Assembly (NCBI GenBank): GCA_964017045.1
Contig: OZ024807.1
Location: 10,175,893 to 10,239,892 of the forward strand
Reading direction: 5' to 3'
Length of the DNA stretch: 64,000 bases
Origin: Omphiscola glabra
Lineage: Eukaryota; Mollusca; Gastropoda; Lymnaeidae
Within the stretch, counting starts at the first letter, position 1, and each line of letters starts with the position of its first letter. A program made the translations under genes and the position numbers. Positions 11,585-23,325 of the stretch are shown one piece after another. Under the pieces are notes generated by a model, which saw only the letters and a list, made by a program, of their open reading frames with translations, was not told the DNA's origin and ran no database searches.

Positions 11585-11628
11585 AAGATGGCGGCTCATT
11601 TCACGCACGCGCAGTTTTAATGACGTCC
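11585..11628. promoter_or_regulatory. YY1 / NRF1-like / CRE-like motif cluster
   Basis: A perfect YY1 consensus AAGATGGCGGC (11585-11595) is followed within 35 bases by an NRF1-like CACGCACGCGCAG and a near-CRE TGACGTCC. The combination resembles a TATA-less animal promoter. The only open frame from the YY1 ATG is ten codons, so no gene start is demonstrated. Confidence 0.35.
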
Positions 11629-12597
11629 TGGGCAAAATGATAAACGAATTGTCACCCAAGTTGCCAGGCTGGCCATTTCTCATCTACACCGTCCGTACAC
11701 GACTGATCCGCGTTTTTTTGGTATGTTTTTTTGTGTGTCTCTTTTCAGAAATTGAGTTTCCGCTACAGAAATAGATATCGTTTCTTAAGAGCCTCATGCT
11801 AATAAAATCCTATCTCAAAAGAAATGTTTATTGTGAAAATCGGCTTGTGGGTTTATTACAAAATAGCTATGGAATTTATTTAATGGATTTGAAGCCCAAA
11901 AAAATAAAAAATAAAAAAATTAAATTAAAAAAAACATATTTTAAAAAAATGTATTCATATAATTCTATTTTATATCAAACCCAATAACCAAAGATGTTTG
12001 TAACGACTTTCCTGTTTGTACAAGCAGGTAAAGCTGTTTTCATTAAGCAGGGGCGTAAGAACGCCATTAACCTAATGGGGGGCTTATGGGATGTAATCTG
12101 CTAGACGAGCCAATTAAGGTGTTAGTAATTAGAAAATATTGACTAATAAAAGGATAACATGATTGGGCTTTTCACCCCTGCTGACCCCCCAGTCAGTTAC
12201 GCCTACGATGGTGGGTGAGAGATTGTATGTGGCGTGGTGGTGTGCAGACAAAGAGAACGAAATGGGCGCGTTAGACGCATGGTTCCACAGCTTCTCCTGA
12301 ATATGAAACAATACCGAATGTATGCTACTGAATGTATGTCACTAACTACAAACAGTTTGGAGTACACACTACCCATTTACTAATGGTGTACACTACACAT
12401 ATACCAACGGTGCCCACTTCCTTTTACCAAATGGTTCTCATTACCCATTTACTCATAGCGCACACTACACCATTTACTAATTGCGCACAGTACCCGAGTC
12501 TGCTAATTACTTTGACGTGTTACCTTTAAGTACATCGCAGCGTAAATCAGTTCTGCTGTACTTAACGTCACTTACACACTCGCCGCAAGCCGGCGTT

Positions 12598-12680
12598 TGA
12601 TTGGCTGTAGTCATTTCGTCGTCCAATCAAATGATTTGACGAGACCACACGTGACGTGCAAGCCAATGAGCCGGCAATGA
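12598..12680. promoter_or_regulatory. Clustered CCAAT boxes with E-box/CRE-like CACGTGACG
   Basis: GATTGG, CCAATCA and CCAATGA occur within 80 bases, with ACACGTGACGTGC between them (an overlapping E-box and CRE-like site). Local CpG content is higher than in flanking DNA. No adjacent gene was recognised. Confidence 0.3.
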
Positions 12681-13374
12681 CGAATGGCGTCGGTCTCCGA
12701 GGAAACTAATAAATAAGATGCTTACAGGAATAGACAAACGACGTTAAACATAAAATCTTCCGTCGCTAATGGCCGCGGTGGGTCCTTCTGGTGCATGAGG
12801 GGGGGGGGGGTGATGAATCGTCACTGTACGGCCGCTGGGAAGGTTTCATTCAAATGGGATGTAGGTGTTTTGTCTCGTCATTGGTCTTGGTTAAGTTTTT
12901 AAAAAAATGGCCGCTGTCACTTGACTCCTGAGGGTTTGGAGAAGTTTCTTAAATGACTTTAACGGTTTTATGCGTAGTGGTAATAATTAATGTGGTTTTA
13001 AAAAAAAAAACAGATTTGGGTAACTTATCTATGAAGATATTGTTGAGGATTTTTTTTCAGATGACTGCCATGACGTCTCTGCGTACGAGACCAGAACGAA
13101 GTACGATGTGTACAACCACAACCGTTATCTGCGCGGTTTGTTTCAGCGAAAGTTTCTCACAGAGAGGATCACACTCGTAGGGCCATGTGAATGCTGTTAG
13201 TTAGGAGTCCTTATGGTTCAAGAGTGTTACAATTATTATTACGTGTGTGTTTTTTTCCTCCATGTATTTAGAGGCGAAGCAGCGCTTTCATCTTGAGATT
13301 ACATAATGACGAGAGAAATCTTGTGTCAAGAAAAGCAATTCATTATCACGGGAGAGCAAGGGAGAAATTGATAG

Positions 13375-13469
13375 AGGAAGAGATAGAGAAGGAGAGAGAT
13401 AGAAAGATAGAGCGAGAGAGCGAAAAGTAGAAAGGGAGAGACATAGTGAGATGTATATACATATATATA

Positions 13470-13540
<71 letters not shown>

Positions 13541-13640
13541 TGAGTGTGAGAAAGAGGAAAAGTGAGTAAAAGAGAGAGAAAAAGAGAGATGGTATGTGCG
13601 TACGTGTTCGTGTGTGTATTTGTGTGTGTGTTTGTAATAG
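13375..13640. repeat. Compound GA / TA / GT microsatellite
   Basis: A GA-rich run, then about 60 bases of (TA)n at 13455-13516, then GA again and TGTG. Confidence 0.9.
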
Positions 13641-14514
13641 AAAAGCCCCCAGGTGCAGAGATGCCAAATTGTATTTCACGCCCCCCTACTTCCGTCTATT
13701 ATGCAAATTGAATCAAGAGTTACTGCCCAGGATGCATGTGCACGCCCCAGCAGTTCTCAGCCCCCTCGGGTAAAATAAGCCGGGCACCCCCAACATTGCA
13801 CCAGGGCGCACAGAGCTTTTCTAAAATGAACGCATTATGGCGAAGCTGGATTATGCAACAAACAAAAAGTACACACAAGTACACATTTTACACAAACTGA
13901 CCTCAATTACAGAAACAAGCATCCATTTTTAAGGAGCCGTGTCATTTTACTTCTAAAGTTATTTTTTTTCTTTCACGTTATTGAAAAGCCACTACACCTT
14001 TTTAAAATACGTCATTTGTGGAACGTGGATTCTTACTGCAAATAACGTTGTGAAACAACAACAGCTAGGTTTCTGCACTAAAAGGGAAGACATAATACGT
14101 TGAATTAAATTAGAGGGTATTAAAAAACAAAGTATGTGGTTGTTTCATTATTACTATACAACTAGCAAATATGTCCGGCTTTGCCCGGGTTTGTATCCAG
14201 AAAAAAAACAAAAAAAACAACAGCAAAATAATAATAAGAAAAAAGAACTTTTAAGTCGTTATCAGCGTACACTTAAGTTAAGGTTCCTGTGTAAAAATAA
14301 ACACTTCGCTAAAGTATCCATTAGCATGAATAATTTTATACCAAAAAAAAAAAAAAAAAAAGCCAGATGTGTAATAACACTTGATTACGTTGAATTCGGG
14401 AACAACTCCTTTTTCCAGTTACTATTCAAGCCGAAAACAAAAACATGATTGAACTACAACCTTAAGATAAATGTCTTTTTATTATTTATTATTTTTTAAA
14501 GTTATTAACTAATG
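13641..14514. other. Intergenic DNA, no gene recognised
   Basis: AT-rich with A-runs near 14195 and 14343. A lone AGCAGTTCTCAGCC near 13748 resembles a single hAT end without a partner. Confidence 0.55.
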
Positions 14515-14757
14515 CCAAATCTATGGCCAAATCTATGGCCAAATCTATGGCCGAATCTATGGACGAATCTATGGCCGAATCTATGGCCGAATCTATGGCC
14601 GAATCTATGGCCAAATCTATGGCCGAATCTATGGACGAATCTATGGCCGAATCAATGGCCGAATCCATGGCCGAAACTATGGCCGAATCTATGGCCAAAT
14701 CTAGGGCCGAATCTATGGCCGAATCTATGGCCGAAACTATGGCCAAATTTATGGCAT
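14515..14757. repeat. 12-bp minisatellite (ATGGCCGAATCT)
   Basis: About 20 copies of ATGGCCGAATCT with variants at the fifth to eighth bases. Because 12 is divisible by three, frames on both strands remain open. No sign of a true coding gene. Confidence 0.9.
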
Positions 14758-14761
14758 TTAT

Positions 14762-15570
14762 TCAAATAAAATAAAATAGAATCCCCAGAAGGAACCCATT
14801 CTGGTCAGTACCCCCCCTGCCCCCCCCCCCCACCTTTCCTTTCCCAATTATTACCATTCAGGTCAGTACCCAGCAGAGCCCTCATTTGGTGTGTACCAAG
14901 ATAAATGGCCGGTGAATAACAACAGCAATAACAACAACAAAAATAGAGTTGTGACGCATTATTAAGTCATTGGATTACGTACTTACGTCTGGCAAGATAA
15001 CGGCTAAAGATACTTTAAATCTAACCCGGTTAAAGACACGCTATTATTTGCAGATTAGCAATGTCTCGTAGTTTATTTTAAAATTTTTATTTTAATATTT
15101 TTTTTTTAAGCTTACAACTCTATTATGAAATCTTAGAAGAAAAAGTATTTATTTATTTATTTAAAAAATTTGCAATCTGTGCCTAATATTCAGAGGTGAA
15201 TATTGAAAAAAATTCCTAAAAATAATTATGCCTTATTCGTCCTTCCACCCCCTACCCCCACTCCTACACTGCAGTGGGTCCCAAATGAATGCGCAACGGC
15301 CCCTTAGGGAACCTCCTCTCAAGGGTGCCTCGACATATTTAGAAAAAGTCATAATACATATTCCCTTTTCAATTAATTTTGATAGAACTCAAACCAGTCG
15401 CAGTGCAGTAGCTCATTGTTATAACTGTTTGCAGAAGTCTGTTAAAAAAAACAACTAGATTGTCCATTGTTAGCCAAAATGTGTTTGTTAAATTTTTTAA
15501 CATCACCTTATAGTTTAACAAAAATCATTGAAGTGTACTCGTTAGAATTTGATATATGGAGAGGCTTGAC
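14762..15570. other. Intergenic DNA, no gene recognised
   Basis: AT-rich with a poly-C run (14813-14830). No conserved open frame. Confidence 0.55.
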
Positions 15571-15825
15571 AAAAACTTGATTCAAGAAGAGCGTCTTGAA
15601 ACAAAAGATCTTTCGATTCACAAAAACTTAATTCAAGAAGAGCGTCTTGAAACAAAAGATCTTTCGATTCACATAAACTTGATTCAAGAAGAGCGTCTTG
15701 AAACAAAAGATCTTTCGATTCACAAAAACTTGATTCAAGAAGAGCGTCTTGAAGCAAAAGATCTTTCGATTCACAAAAACTTGATTCAAGAAGAGCGTCT
15801 TGAAACAAAAGATCTTTCGATTCAC
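15571..15825. repeat. 51-bp minisatellite, five copies
   Basis: Exactly five 51-bp units (255 bases), each containing GAAGAGCGTCTTGAAACAAA. Copies differ by one to three bases. The plus frame reads as five 17-residue repeats (NLIQEERLETKDLSIH core) and the minus strand is open too. No intron borders, signal or flanking domain supports a gene. Confidence 0.9.
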
Positions 15826-17279
15826 TGTTCTACATCCCTCAACCATTCTGTCCATCACTACCCTATCTACCAGTTGCACCTGTAATCTCTCTGTATCATT
15901 CTCTCGCTCACTGCCGAATTTCAAACTCCCTGTCTCTCTATTCCATCTTAACCTGCAACCATATCTCCTCAGTCATACTCCTAATTTCTCCTCATTCATA
16001 CTTCTCATTTCTCTTCAATCATACTTATTTCACCCCAAGCATATTTCTAAACAATAATTCTTATTTCTCCTCAATCATGCTTCTCATTTGTCCACTAGCC
16101 TACACCCTGATACTACTTCATTCTACCCCCTCCCCCCAACCATTACACTGTCCATCTCTACACCATATAGAATACCTCTCTCTCTATTTTCTATCTCTCT
16201 CTCCATTATATGTCCTCTGTTTTACTTACATTCTGAATCCCCCCTTTTACCCATATGTTATGTAAACCTTAAAAGGTTAACCAGTTAGAGCTCTATCCCC
16301 TAACACCCTCTCCCTCAACCTCCCCCTCTCCCTTAACCTCACCCTCAAATACACTTTCCTTCTCTCACATACTCTCCACCATACTCTCCTACACTCTCTC
16401 AAAATACCCTCTCTAACACTCTCTACAACACCGTCCCACAGACCTCCTCCATCTTCTCTGTTCAAACACATTGAACATTATCGTCAACATTTACATCAGA
16501 AAGCTTCACCCACTTTCTGTATGCGAAACGAAGGGAAAAACAACATGGCTCTACTTACTTTGCCATGACGCCCACCTCTTGCAAGGCAAAGCCACCTCCT
16601 CACTGTCCCCCCAGCAGCGCCCCACACCCTCCAACCTCCTCCAAATCCAGCCCCAACTTCCCAGAAATAGATCCAACACTTACGAGCATTCAAGGACAAA
16701 GACGCTGTAGACTAATCGAAGAAGAAATTTCCCGCTTGACTGATTCTCCTTGGTATCTGTATAGACCCACCGACTCGTGTTCCACCACGCTCGGCTGGCT
16801 GATTCCCCCCCCCCCCCCCATGTTGAGGCAATCAATATGGCCAGAGGTGCAGCCGAATGGTTATGGCGTTTACAGGGGAAAATATGGGTCATGACAGCCA
16901 GGCGAGACAGTGGTTTAATTAGTAGCAGCATTCTCAGGCGTTGGTCGTGGTGATGTCTTACATATATATCTGCATGTAAACGTTAAAACGTGTTATATCT
17001 GAACCGGAACAACACACCAAAATCGACCAACGCACCCAATGAACCCATGCACCCAATTAAGGTAATACGCAGTACAAGGTAATGAAAAATCTGGGAAATA
17101 GGACGCACCAAAAAAAAAAAAAAACGCATCCTTTCGGGTTTTTCCGAACCTCTACTCCAAACTTACTTTTACCCAACCCGATCGCAGTCACCCCTTCGAT
17201 TATGATCCACCGTCATTTAACCCACTCAGCTAATAAACTCACACTTGGTCGACTAAAAATTTATATCCTGTTTCAAGTC
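15826..17279. other. Pyrimidine-rich then mixed intergenic DNA, no gene recognised
   Basis: 15,840-16,450 is strongly C/T-rich (TCTC and CCCTC runs). 16,500-16,930 is mixed. At 16,845-16,865 there is a short tRNA A-box-like piece (GCAGCCGAATGGTTATGGCG) without a convincing B box. Confidence 0.5.
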
Positions 17280-17870
17280 CAAGATCAAATCCCAAGGTCC
17301 AAGTCAAAGATCCAAGTCCAAGGTGCAAGATCCGAATACAAGGTGCAAGTCCACTGTCCTAGTCCAAGGTCCAAGTCCATGGTCCAAGCCATAGATCCGA
17401 GTCCACCGTCCCAGTCCAAGGTCCAAGTCAATGGTCCAAGACAAAAGTCCAAGTCAACTGTCCTAGTCCAAGGTCCAAGTCCATGGTCCAAGCCATAGAT
17501 CCGAGTCCACCGTCCCAGTCCAAGGTCCCAGTCCAAGGTCCAAGTCAATGGTCCAAGCCAAAGGTCCAAGTCCACTGTCCTAGTCCAAGGTCCAAGTCCA
17601 TGGTCCAAGCCATAGGTCCAAGTCCACTGTCCTAGTCCAAGGTCCAAGTCCATGTTCCAAGCCAAAGGTCCAAGTCCACAGTCCTAGTCCAAGGTCCAAG
17701 CCAAAGGTCCAAGTCCACTGTCCTAGTCCAAGGTCCAAGTCATAGGTCCAAGCCATAGGTCCAAGTCCACTTTCCTAGTCCAAGGTCCAAGTCCATGGTC
17801 CAATCCAAGGTTCAAGTCCACTGTACAAGTCCATGTTCAAGTCAAGCCCAAGGCCTAAGTTCAAGGTCGA
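17280..17870. repeat. GTCCAAG-based minisatellite, about 590 bp
   Basis: Dense array of AAGTCCA/AGGTCCA hexamer-like blocks arranged in longer units of the type GTCCAAGTCCATGGTCCAAG. The minus-strand frame reads as a Trp/Leu/Gly/Asp-rich repeat, which I consider spurious. Confidence 0.9.
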
Positions 17871-18835
17871 ACTTATCTCGTTTGATGCGGCCATTTCATA
17901 AACACGGCAACCATTCTTTACACTTATTACCTTATTACAACAGGAACTACATTCAATTAGCACTGGATTATTTTAGTGGCGCCACGTCACTTAACGACGA
18001 GCAACTGTCCTGTATCCGACTACGGCAAGTGATAAGAACCTTTTCACCACGCTTATTGTGTTACGTTATCAACTCGATGCCACAAACAATAATTATGCAT
18101 TCAATTCTGATAGAAGAGTATTAATCACTCTAACACAATCTCACCCCCACCCCACATCCAAACCATCAAACCCCACCCGAGCCTCACCCGAACAAAACAC
18201 ATTTTTTTAAAGAGGGCATCGATTATTTGACTGCTCCGATGAAATCGATTCCGGGAATATCCGATTTTATGTCCGATTCTTTTTTTTTTTTTTTTTTTTT
18301 CAAAGACTAGTTGTGATTTCAAGCATTAGGACTAGGAAGCTGATCCCAGCCGTTCGACCGTGATCAAATCGGGCGGTCGTATAGAAGAGAGCTGAGCCGT
18401 CCCGACTGTGGAAGCGAGTGACAAATTACGGCACCATTACTTTCCAAACTTAAGACCAACCATCAATTTTTGTTCACTGGACCAGGAAAGAATCAAGGCC
18501 GATAATTCCCTATTGGAGAATTAAGGGGAGGTAATACTTCCCTCCCACAAACAACCCCCACCCACAAACACACATTTCTTCACTGTGTTGTGTTCCTTTT
18601 TCTTGTGAGGTTTAAAAGGATGGGTTTTGTGTTTAAAAACAAACCATTCTGTGTTTGTGGCAAGAACCGTAAAGGTGTTAAAGTCGCAATTTTGGTGAAT
18701 GGTGAATGGTGATACTTCGTGTATACTTCACATTTACTCTTTTGCACTTTGTCTGTAAATAATTTTCAAGGATTATTATGATTAAAATTTTTTATATATA
18801 TACATACATATTTTTAAAACAATAACAATGCATAG
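17871..18835. other. Intergenic DNA, no gene recognised
   Basis: Includes a T run (18280-18300) and, near 18,585-18,625, a weakly related copy of the TGTTGCGTTCC...AGGTTTAA repeat seen at 171 and 7790. Confidence 0.5.
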
Positions 18836-19022
18836 AAAGGAAAAGATTTGGGAAAGGAAAAGTAAGATTTGGGAAAGTGAAAGTAAGATTTGGGAAAGTT
18901 AAAGTAAGATTTGGGAAAGTGAAAGTAAGATTTGGGAAAGTGAAAGTAAGATTTGGGAAAGTGAAAGTAAGATTTGGGAAGGTGAAAGTAAGATTTGGGA
19001 AAGTGAAAGTAAGAGTGAAAGA
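18836..19022. repeat. 21-bp minisatellite
   Basis: About nine copies of GTAAGATTTGGGAAAGTGAA(A), nearly perfect. Confidence 0.9.
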
Positions 19023-20155
19023 TTGAAGCTTCGAATAATTCCCCAACATCTTGCGTTTCCGCTCTAAATTATAAAGTTAATACATGGTAAATGAACGTCT
19101 TAGTCAGGCAATGAAACAAATATCTTTACATGCAGTATAGGAGGGGCTAGCAGTTACAAATGAAGTGCTTGTGGTCATGGAAAGTCAAAGTATATAAAAT
19201 TCAAATAATTTCCTGGAAAAAAGATTAAAAAAGCATCAAGAACAAAAAAAAAAAAAAAGACCACCACAACAACAACCTTTAACTAACATAAAGGCCTAAA
19301 TGTGCCAGAAGATACAAATTAAAAGAAAACTAAAAAAAGTCACGAATTTCGGGCCATTACTTGAGTTTTAATTGGAATCCAAATCCTGTTATCAAACTAA
19401 AGAAGTTATAAAAAATAAATAATAATAATAATAATAATAAATAGTTTTCATAAACATTCTGTAATGTTCAAGACACGGGAGAAAGGCCAAGGAAATAGAC
19501 GCAAACACTCGACATTTCACGGTTGACTGAATCCAGTGTGCGAGCGTAACCTTTCTACCGTGACGTCGTGTTTTTTTGTTGTTGCGATTTTGTTATTTTA
19601 TCGTTTTCAAGAACCTTGATCTTCTGCTGGGACATCAGAACTGATTTCCCGTTTAGTTTGAGTAGTCTAGTGGAGTAGTAAAAAAAAAAAAAAAAAGTTT
19701 AAAAACAATTCCCCGTATTTAGCAGAAAAATAGAGTTAGTCATTTGGATCTGGGGAGAAACTTCTTCTAAAAGGGAACCACTAGCTAGACAACTAAAAGG
19801 GAACCAATATCTCGACAAGTAAAAGGGAACCGACATCTAGACAAAAAAAACAAAAAACGCTGACGTCTTTTTCATTTCTTTTATAAGTATGGTTATTTAA
19901 ATGTCACGGCTTATAGTCTTCATACAATGTATTTGTCATCAAATATTAATTCAAAATTTTCGTTCTCACTTCCAGACATACTAAGCTTTGATGTCAAAGG
20001 ACAATTTATTATAAAAATAATTCCCGAGTGGATCTTATCCGCCCCGCTCTCATTGCGCACCGTGATGCGCTCTCATTTGCAGCTTTCTCCGTCGTGCGCA
20101 CGCAAGCGCCAAAATGCACACAAAAGGACATGATTTTTTTTTTTTAAAAGAGGCC
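19023..20155. other. AT-rich intergenic DNA, no gene recognised
   Basis: A-runs at 19240 and 19680, an ATA trinucleotide run near 19420, and three spaced copies of AAAAGGGAACCA-like blocks at 19770-19845. Nothing coding. Confidence 0.55.
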
Positions 20156-20173
20156 AATGAACATACTAATGAG

Positions 20174-20505
20174 CAAATAAAAGAACGGACTCGTCAAGCC
20201 ATTGGGCAATTTGATGACCTCCTGACGTCTGTTAAAAAGCGCAAACTTGAGTGGTATGGCCACGTGACCAGAAAACAAGGGCTCGCCAAAGAGATCTTGC
20301 AGGGCACTACTAGAGGAGGAAGAAGAAGAGGAAGACAAAGAAAAAGATGGGAAGATAATATCAAAGAATGGACGGGATTAAAACTTGGCTATGCTATGCG
20401 TAGGGCAGAAGACCGAGATGAATGGAGAAGAATAGTGTACATGTCATCTGTGGTGCCCCAACGGTCGAAGGACTACGGGACCTGATGATGATGATGATGA
20501 TGATG
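20174..20505 (+). mobile_element. 5'-truncated LINE insertion with target duplication
   Basis: The plus strand encodes the last part of a LINE ORF2: KRKLEWYGHVTRKQGLAKEI, then a basic GGRRRGRQRKRWEDNIKEWTG stretch and SSVVPQRSKDYG before the stop. It ends in a short (TGA)n tail. AATGAACATAC occurs just before (20156-20166) and just after (20506-20516), and the similarity extends to 18 bases with two mismatches. This is the mark of target-primed reverse transcription of a 5'-truncated copy. The frame is intact over its whole length, which suggests a fairly young insertion. The reverse transcriptase catalytic part is absent. Confidence 0.85.
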
Positions 20506-20523
20506 AATGAACATACCAAGGAG

Positions 20524-20797
20524 AGAGGTGACAGATCATATACCCCTTCCCGTATATTACGCACGCAACGCATTTACGTTGCACCAGCTACTCAATTAGC
20601 AATGCTCTTTTAATTTAGCTGAAGAGATCACCTTTAATTAAATATTCAAAATAACGTAGCTATATTAATGTCTATAGCTTCAGAGTTATCTAGATTCTAA
20701 AATGAACTTGGCTTGTTTGAATAAAGTATGTATCACTGTAGCAACGTTAAGTGAATTAATTTAGAAAACAGTATATTTAGACGTCTGCATAAATTTC
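20524..20797. other. Short intergenic spacer
   Basis: AT-rich, nothing recognised. Confidence 0.5.
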
Positions 20798-21128
20798 AGA
20801 TGTTTCCAGCTAGATCTATGCCTAAATTTCAGACGGTCCTAGCTAGACCTATGCCTACATTTCAGCCGGCCCTAGCTAGACCTATGCCTAAATTTCAGCC
20901 GGCCCTAGCCAAACCTATGCCTAAATTTCAGCCGGCCCTAGCCAGATCTATGCCTAAATTTCAGCCGGCCCTAGCCAGACCTATGCCTAAATTTCAGCCG
21001 GCCCTAGCCAGACCTATGCCTAAATTTCAGCCGGTCCTAGCTAGACCTATGACTAAATTTCAGATGTTCCCAGCTAGACCTATGCCTAAATTTCAGACGT
21101 TCCTAGCTAGACCTATGCCTACATTTAA
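20798..21128. repeat. 33-bp minisatellite, ten copies
   Basis: The unit contains ATGCCTAAATTTCAGCCGGC. The plus frame reads as an 11-residue repeat (RPMPKFQPALA). The terminal copies are more diverged than the central ones, as expected for a tandem array expanding from the middle. Confidence 0.9.
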
Positions 21129-21289
21129 AGTTAACCAACCGCAGTAAGCCTGGCCACGTCCTTGGTTGTGATAAGCGGCTCATGCGTAAATTTCTTCTGA
21201 CATTGTTAAATAATAGCTACATCTTCAACTAATCTAGTTACACGTATTTCAAACCCAGGGGGAAAATGAAGCTACTAGTATTCCCTTGC

Positions 21290-21660
21290 TCTAAATGTCA
21301 TACACGTACAATTAATCTAAACCACTTTCTGCTGCACTTCAATCTGACCCACTTTCTGCTGCACTTCAATCTGACCCACTTTCTGCTGCACTTCAATCTG
21401 ACCCACTTTCTGCTGCACTTCAATCAGACCCACTTTCTGCTGCACTTCAATCAGACCCACTTTCTGCTGCACTTTAATCAGACCCACTTCTTGTTACACG
21501 ACAATCAGACCCCCTTCCTATTGCATAACAATCAGACCCACTTCCTGTTACGCGACAATCAGGCCCCACTTTCTTTAACACGTCAATGAGCCCCACTTCT
21601 CGTCACACGTCAACCAGATCCACTTCCTCTTACACTTCAATCAGACCCACTTCCTGTTAC
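21290..21660. repeat. 27-bp minisatellite, about twelve copies
   Basis: The unit contains CCCACTTTCTGCTGCACTTC. The first copies are near-identical and the later ones drift (TTCCTGTTACACGACAATCA type). Confidence 0.85.
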
Positions 21661-22181
21661 ATGACAATCCAAACCCACGCCCTCATGTCTTCAATAATCG
21701 CTGTGCTTGTTGTATGTCACATGCCAGATTCCGTATGTCATGTACTGCAATGCCACCTGACAATCTGCCACTGTCAACTGCTAGTGATTAGTCGGACACC
21801 CATTTAGCGCTACGCTTGGTTGATCACCGTCTTTGGCCAGGGTATGGTGCTCGAAATTGGCCATTTTTTAGCAATATTTTCGAGATTCCAATATGAAACC
21901 CCCCCCCCCCCCCCCCCCCACACAATTTTAGCAATCGACATGGGTTAAATGTCTGTAATGCATATAGTCCTCTAATAGAGTTGATGTTGATTTTAGATGT
22001 TGTATGCTCATAATATATATGTGTCTATAAATCATGGAAAAAAAATATCCACACACACCAAGATCAAGAAATAGAGACCATACCTTCCAATGAGATCCGG
22101 AGGGCAACCGAAAATTTTTCAAGACCGCACAATATTTGATCTATAGATACAGATGTACAGATACTTTGGAAGGTTTCTTGT

Positions 22182-22346
22182 CAGTGGCGTAGGAAATGGG
22201 GGGGGGGGGGTGCGGAGGTGGCGGTCAGAACCGGGCTGCACTTTTTTCCTCATATGGAGGGTTGGCATTGTCGGCCAACTGCAGAGTTTTTGTTTTCGGG
22301 GAAGGGAGCGGAAAAAAATTCCCGTCCCGCTCTAGTTACGCCACTG
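22182..22346. mobile_element. Short hAT-like element, CAGTGGCGTA ends (165 bp)
   Basis: Ends are the perfect 10-bp inverted repeat CAGTGGCGTA / TACGCCACTG. The flanking 8-mers TTTCTTGT and GTTGTGGT match at five of eight positions, compatible with an aged hAT target duplication. The interior is non-coding and carries a poly-G run. Related ends occur at 44668 (CAGGGGCGTA) and, without partners, near 7032, 12048 and 49596. Confidence 0.65.
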
Positions 22347-22464
22347 GTTGTGGTCAGGGGGGCCTAGGGACAGATGGAGATTGAAAAGAAAAGATCACTA
22401 GTCGCCAAAGATCGACTAGCTTCCTGTACTGGCGGGTGAGCAGAAGACATCCACAACATAATTT

Positions 22465-22980
22465 ATGCATCTATGTCTTTGTACGAAGCGTCATGAGAAT
22501 TTAAGCAAGGCCCCTAAATCCTGCGATATTCAGTCTTTCATTTTTCTATATACCGAGTGGCCTCGTGTCGATCTAACCGTCATCGTTCTTGCATCTGTCT
22601 GCGACATGGCATTCACATCTCAATATCATATAACAAATACCACCCCCCCCTCCGGGACTGAAGAGTCCAAAGAATCATGCAAGCACGTATCACATAATTG
22701 CGTCGACGTCTGCAAAATTCAGATGGATATCACCTATTTGACACACGGCTTATTGCCATATGTTCTCTTTAAAATTACCCGCCCTCCGCGCCCCACATAC
22801 ACGCACATGCACAGTGGAATGAGCATGATAAAGTTCGATACGAATCGCTTCAACACAAAGAAAGCCATTTTTTTAACGATAATATATCGCTATGCTGCCA
22901 TGAAAGGAGTTTTTAAGGAAGGAAGTGCTTCTTGCCACTCCTCCCCATTTTTTTTCTTCTATCTTCAGAAGCGTAGTTGA
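22465..22980 (+). other. Unexplained 171-codon open frame
   Basis: The longest open frame in the first 41 kb that is not repeat-derived. I recognise no family, signal peptide or membrane segment. It has several cysteines in the middle (ESCKHVSHNCVDVCK) and ends by running through a T-rich tract that looks like a splice acceptor (TTTTCTTCTATCTTCAG). Chance is the simplest explanation in AT-rich DNA of this length. Confidence 0.12.
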
Positions 22981-23154
22981 CAAGAGATCAGACATCCCAC
23001 CCCTCACTCACAGAAGCGTATCTTAAGAGGAAGAAGACTTGAGACCGCCCTACCCATGCAATCGGTCCTGTTTTGCCATTTTCCCCACAGAAACACACTA
23101 GGGTGGGAAACATCTTAATATTTTATTACTAATGATGTTGTTCCAGACTTCCAT

Positions 23155-23325
23155 CTATTGCTGTTGCCGTAGTCTTCCTCTTATTGCTGTTTTCGAAGTC
23201 CAACTATTGCTGTAGTCATAGTCTTCTTATTATTGCTCTTGTCAAAGTCCACCCACAGCTGTTGTCAAAGTCCACCCACTGCTGTTGTCAAAGTCCACCT
23301 ACGACAGTTGTCCCATTCTCCTGGC
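23155..23325. repeat. Imperfect tandem repeat, about 20-24 bp
   Basis: Degenerate units around ATTGCTGTTGTCAAAGTCCA. The last four are close copies. Confidence 0.7.

Larger units (their letters stand above)
10151..13370. other. Intergenic DNA with simple repeats, no gene recognised
   Basis: Holds a TG run (10420), poly-G runs (10597, 10648, 12799), a CAA/CAG array (10875-11030), a promoter-like motif cluster (11585-11628), a possible CAG-ended element start (12048) and a CCAAT-rich segment (12598-12680). Confidence 0.55.

Noticed and set aside
16845..16865. tRNA A-box-like GCAGCCGAATGGTTATGGCG
   Set aside because: No B box follows at 30-60 bases, so it is at most a SINE fragment.
17082..17665. 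Pro/Ser/Lys-rich plus frame and Trp/Leu/Gly/Asp-rich minus frame
   Set aside because: Both are readings of the GTCCAAG minisatellite.
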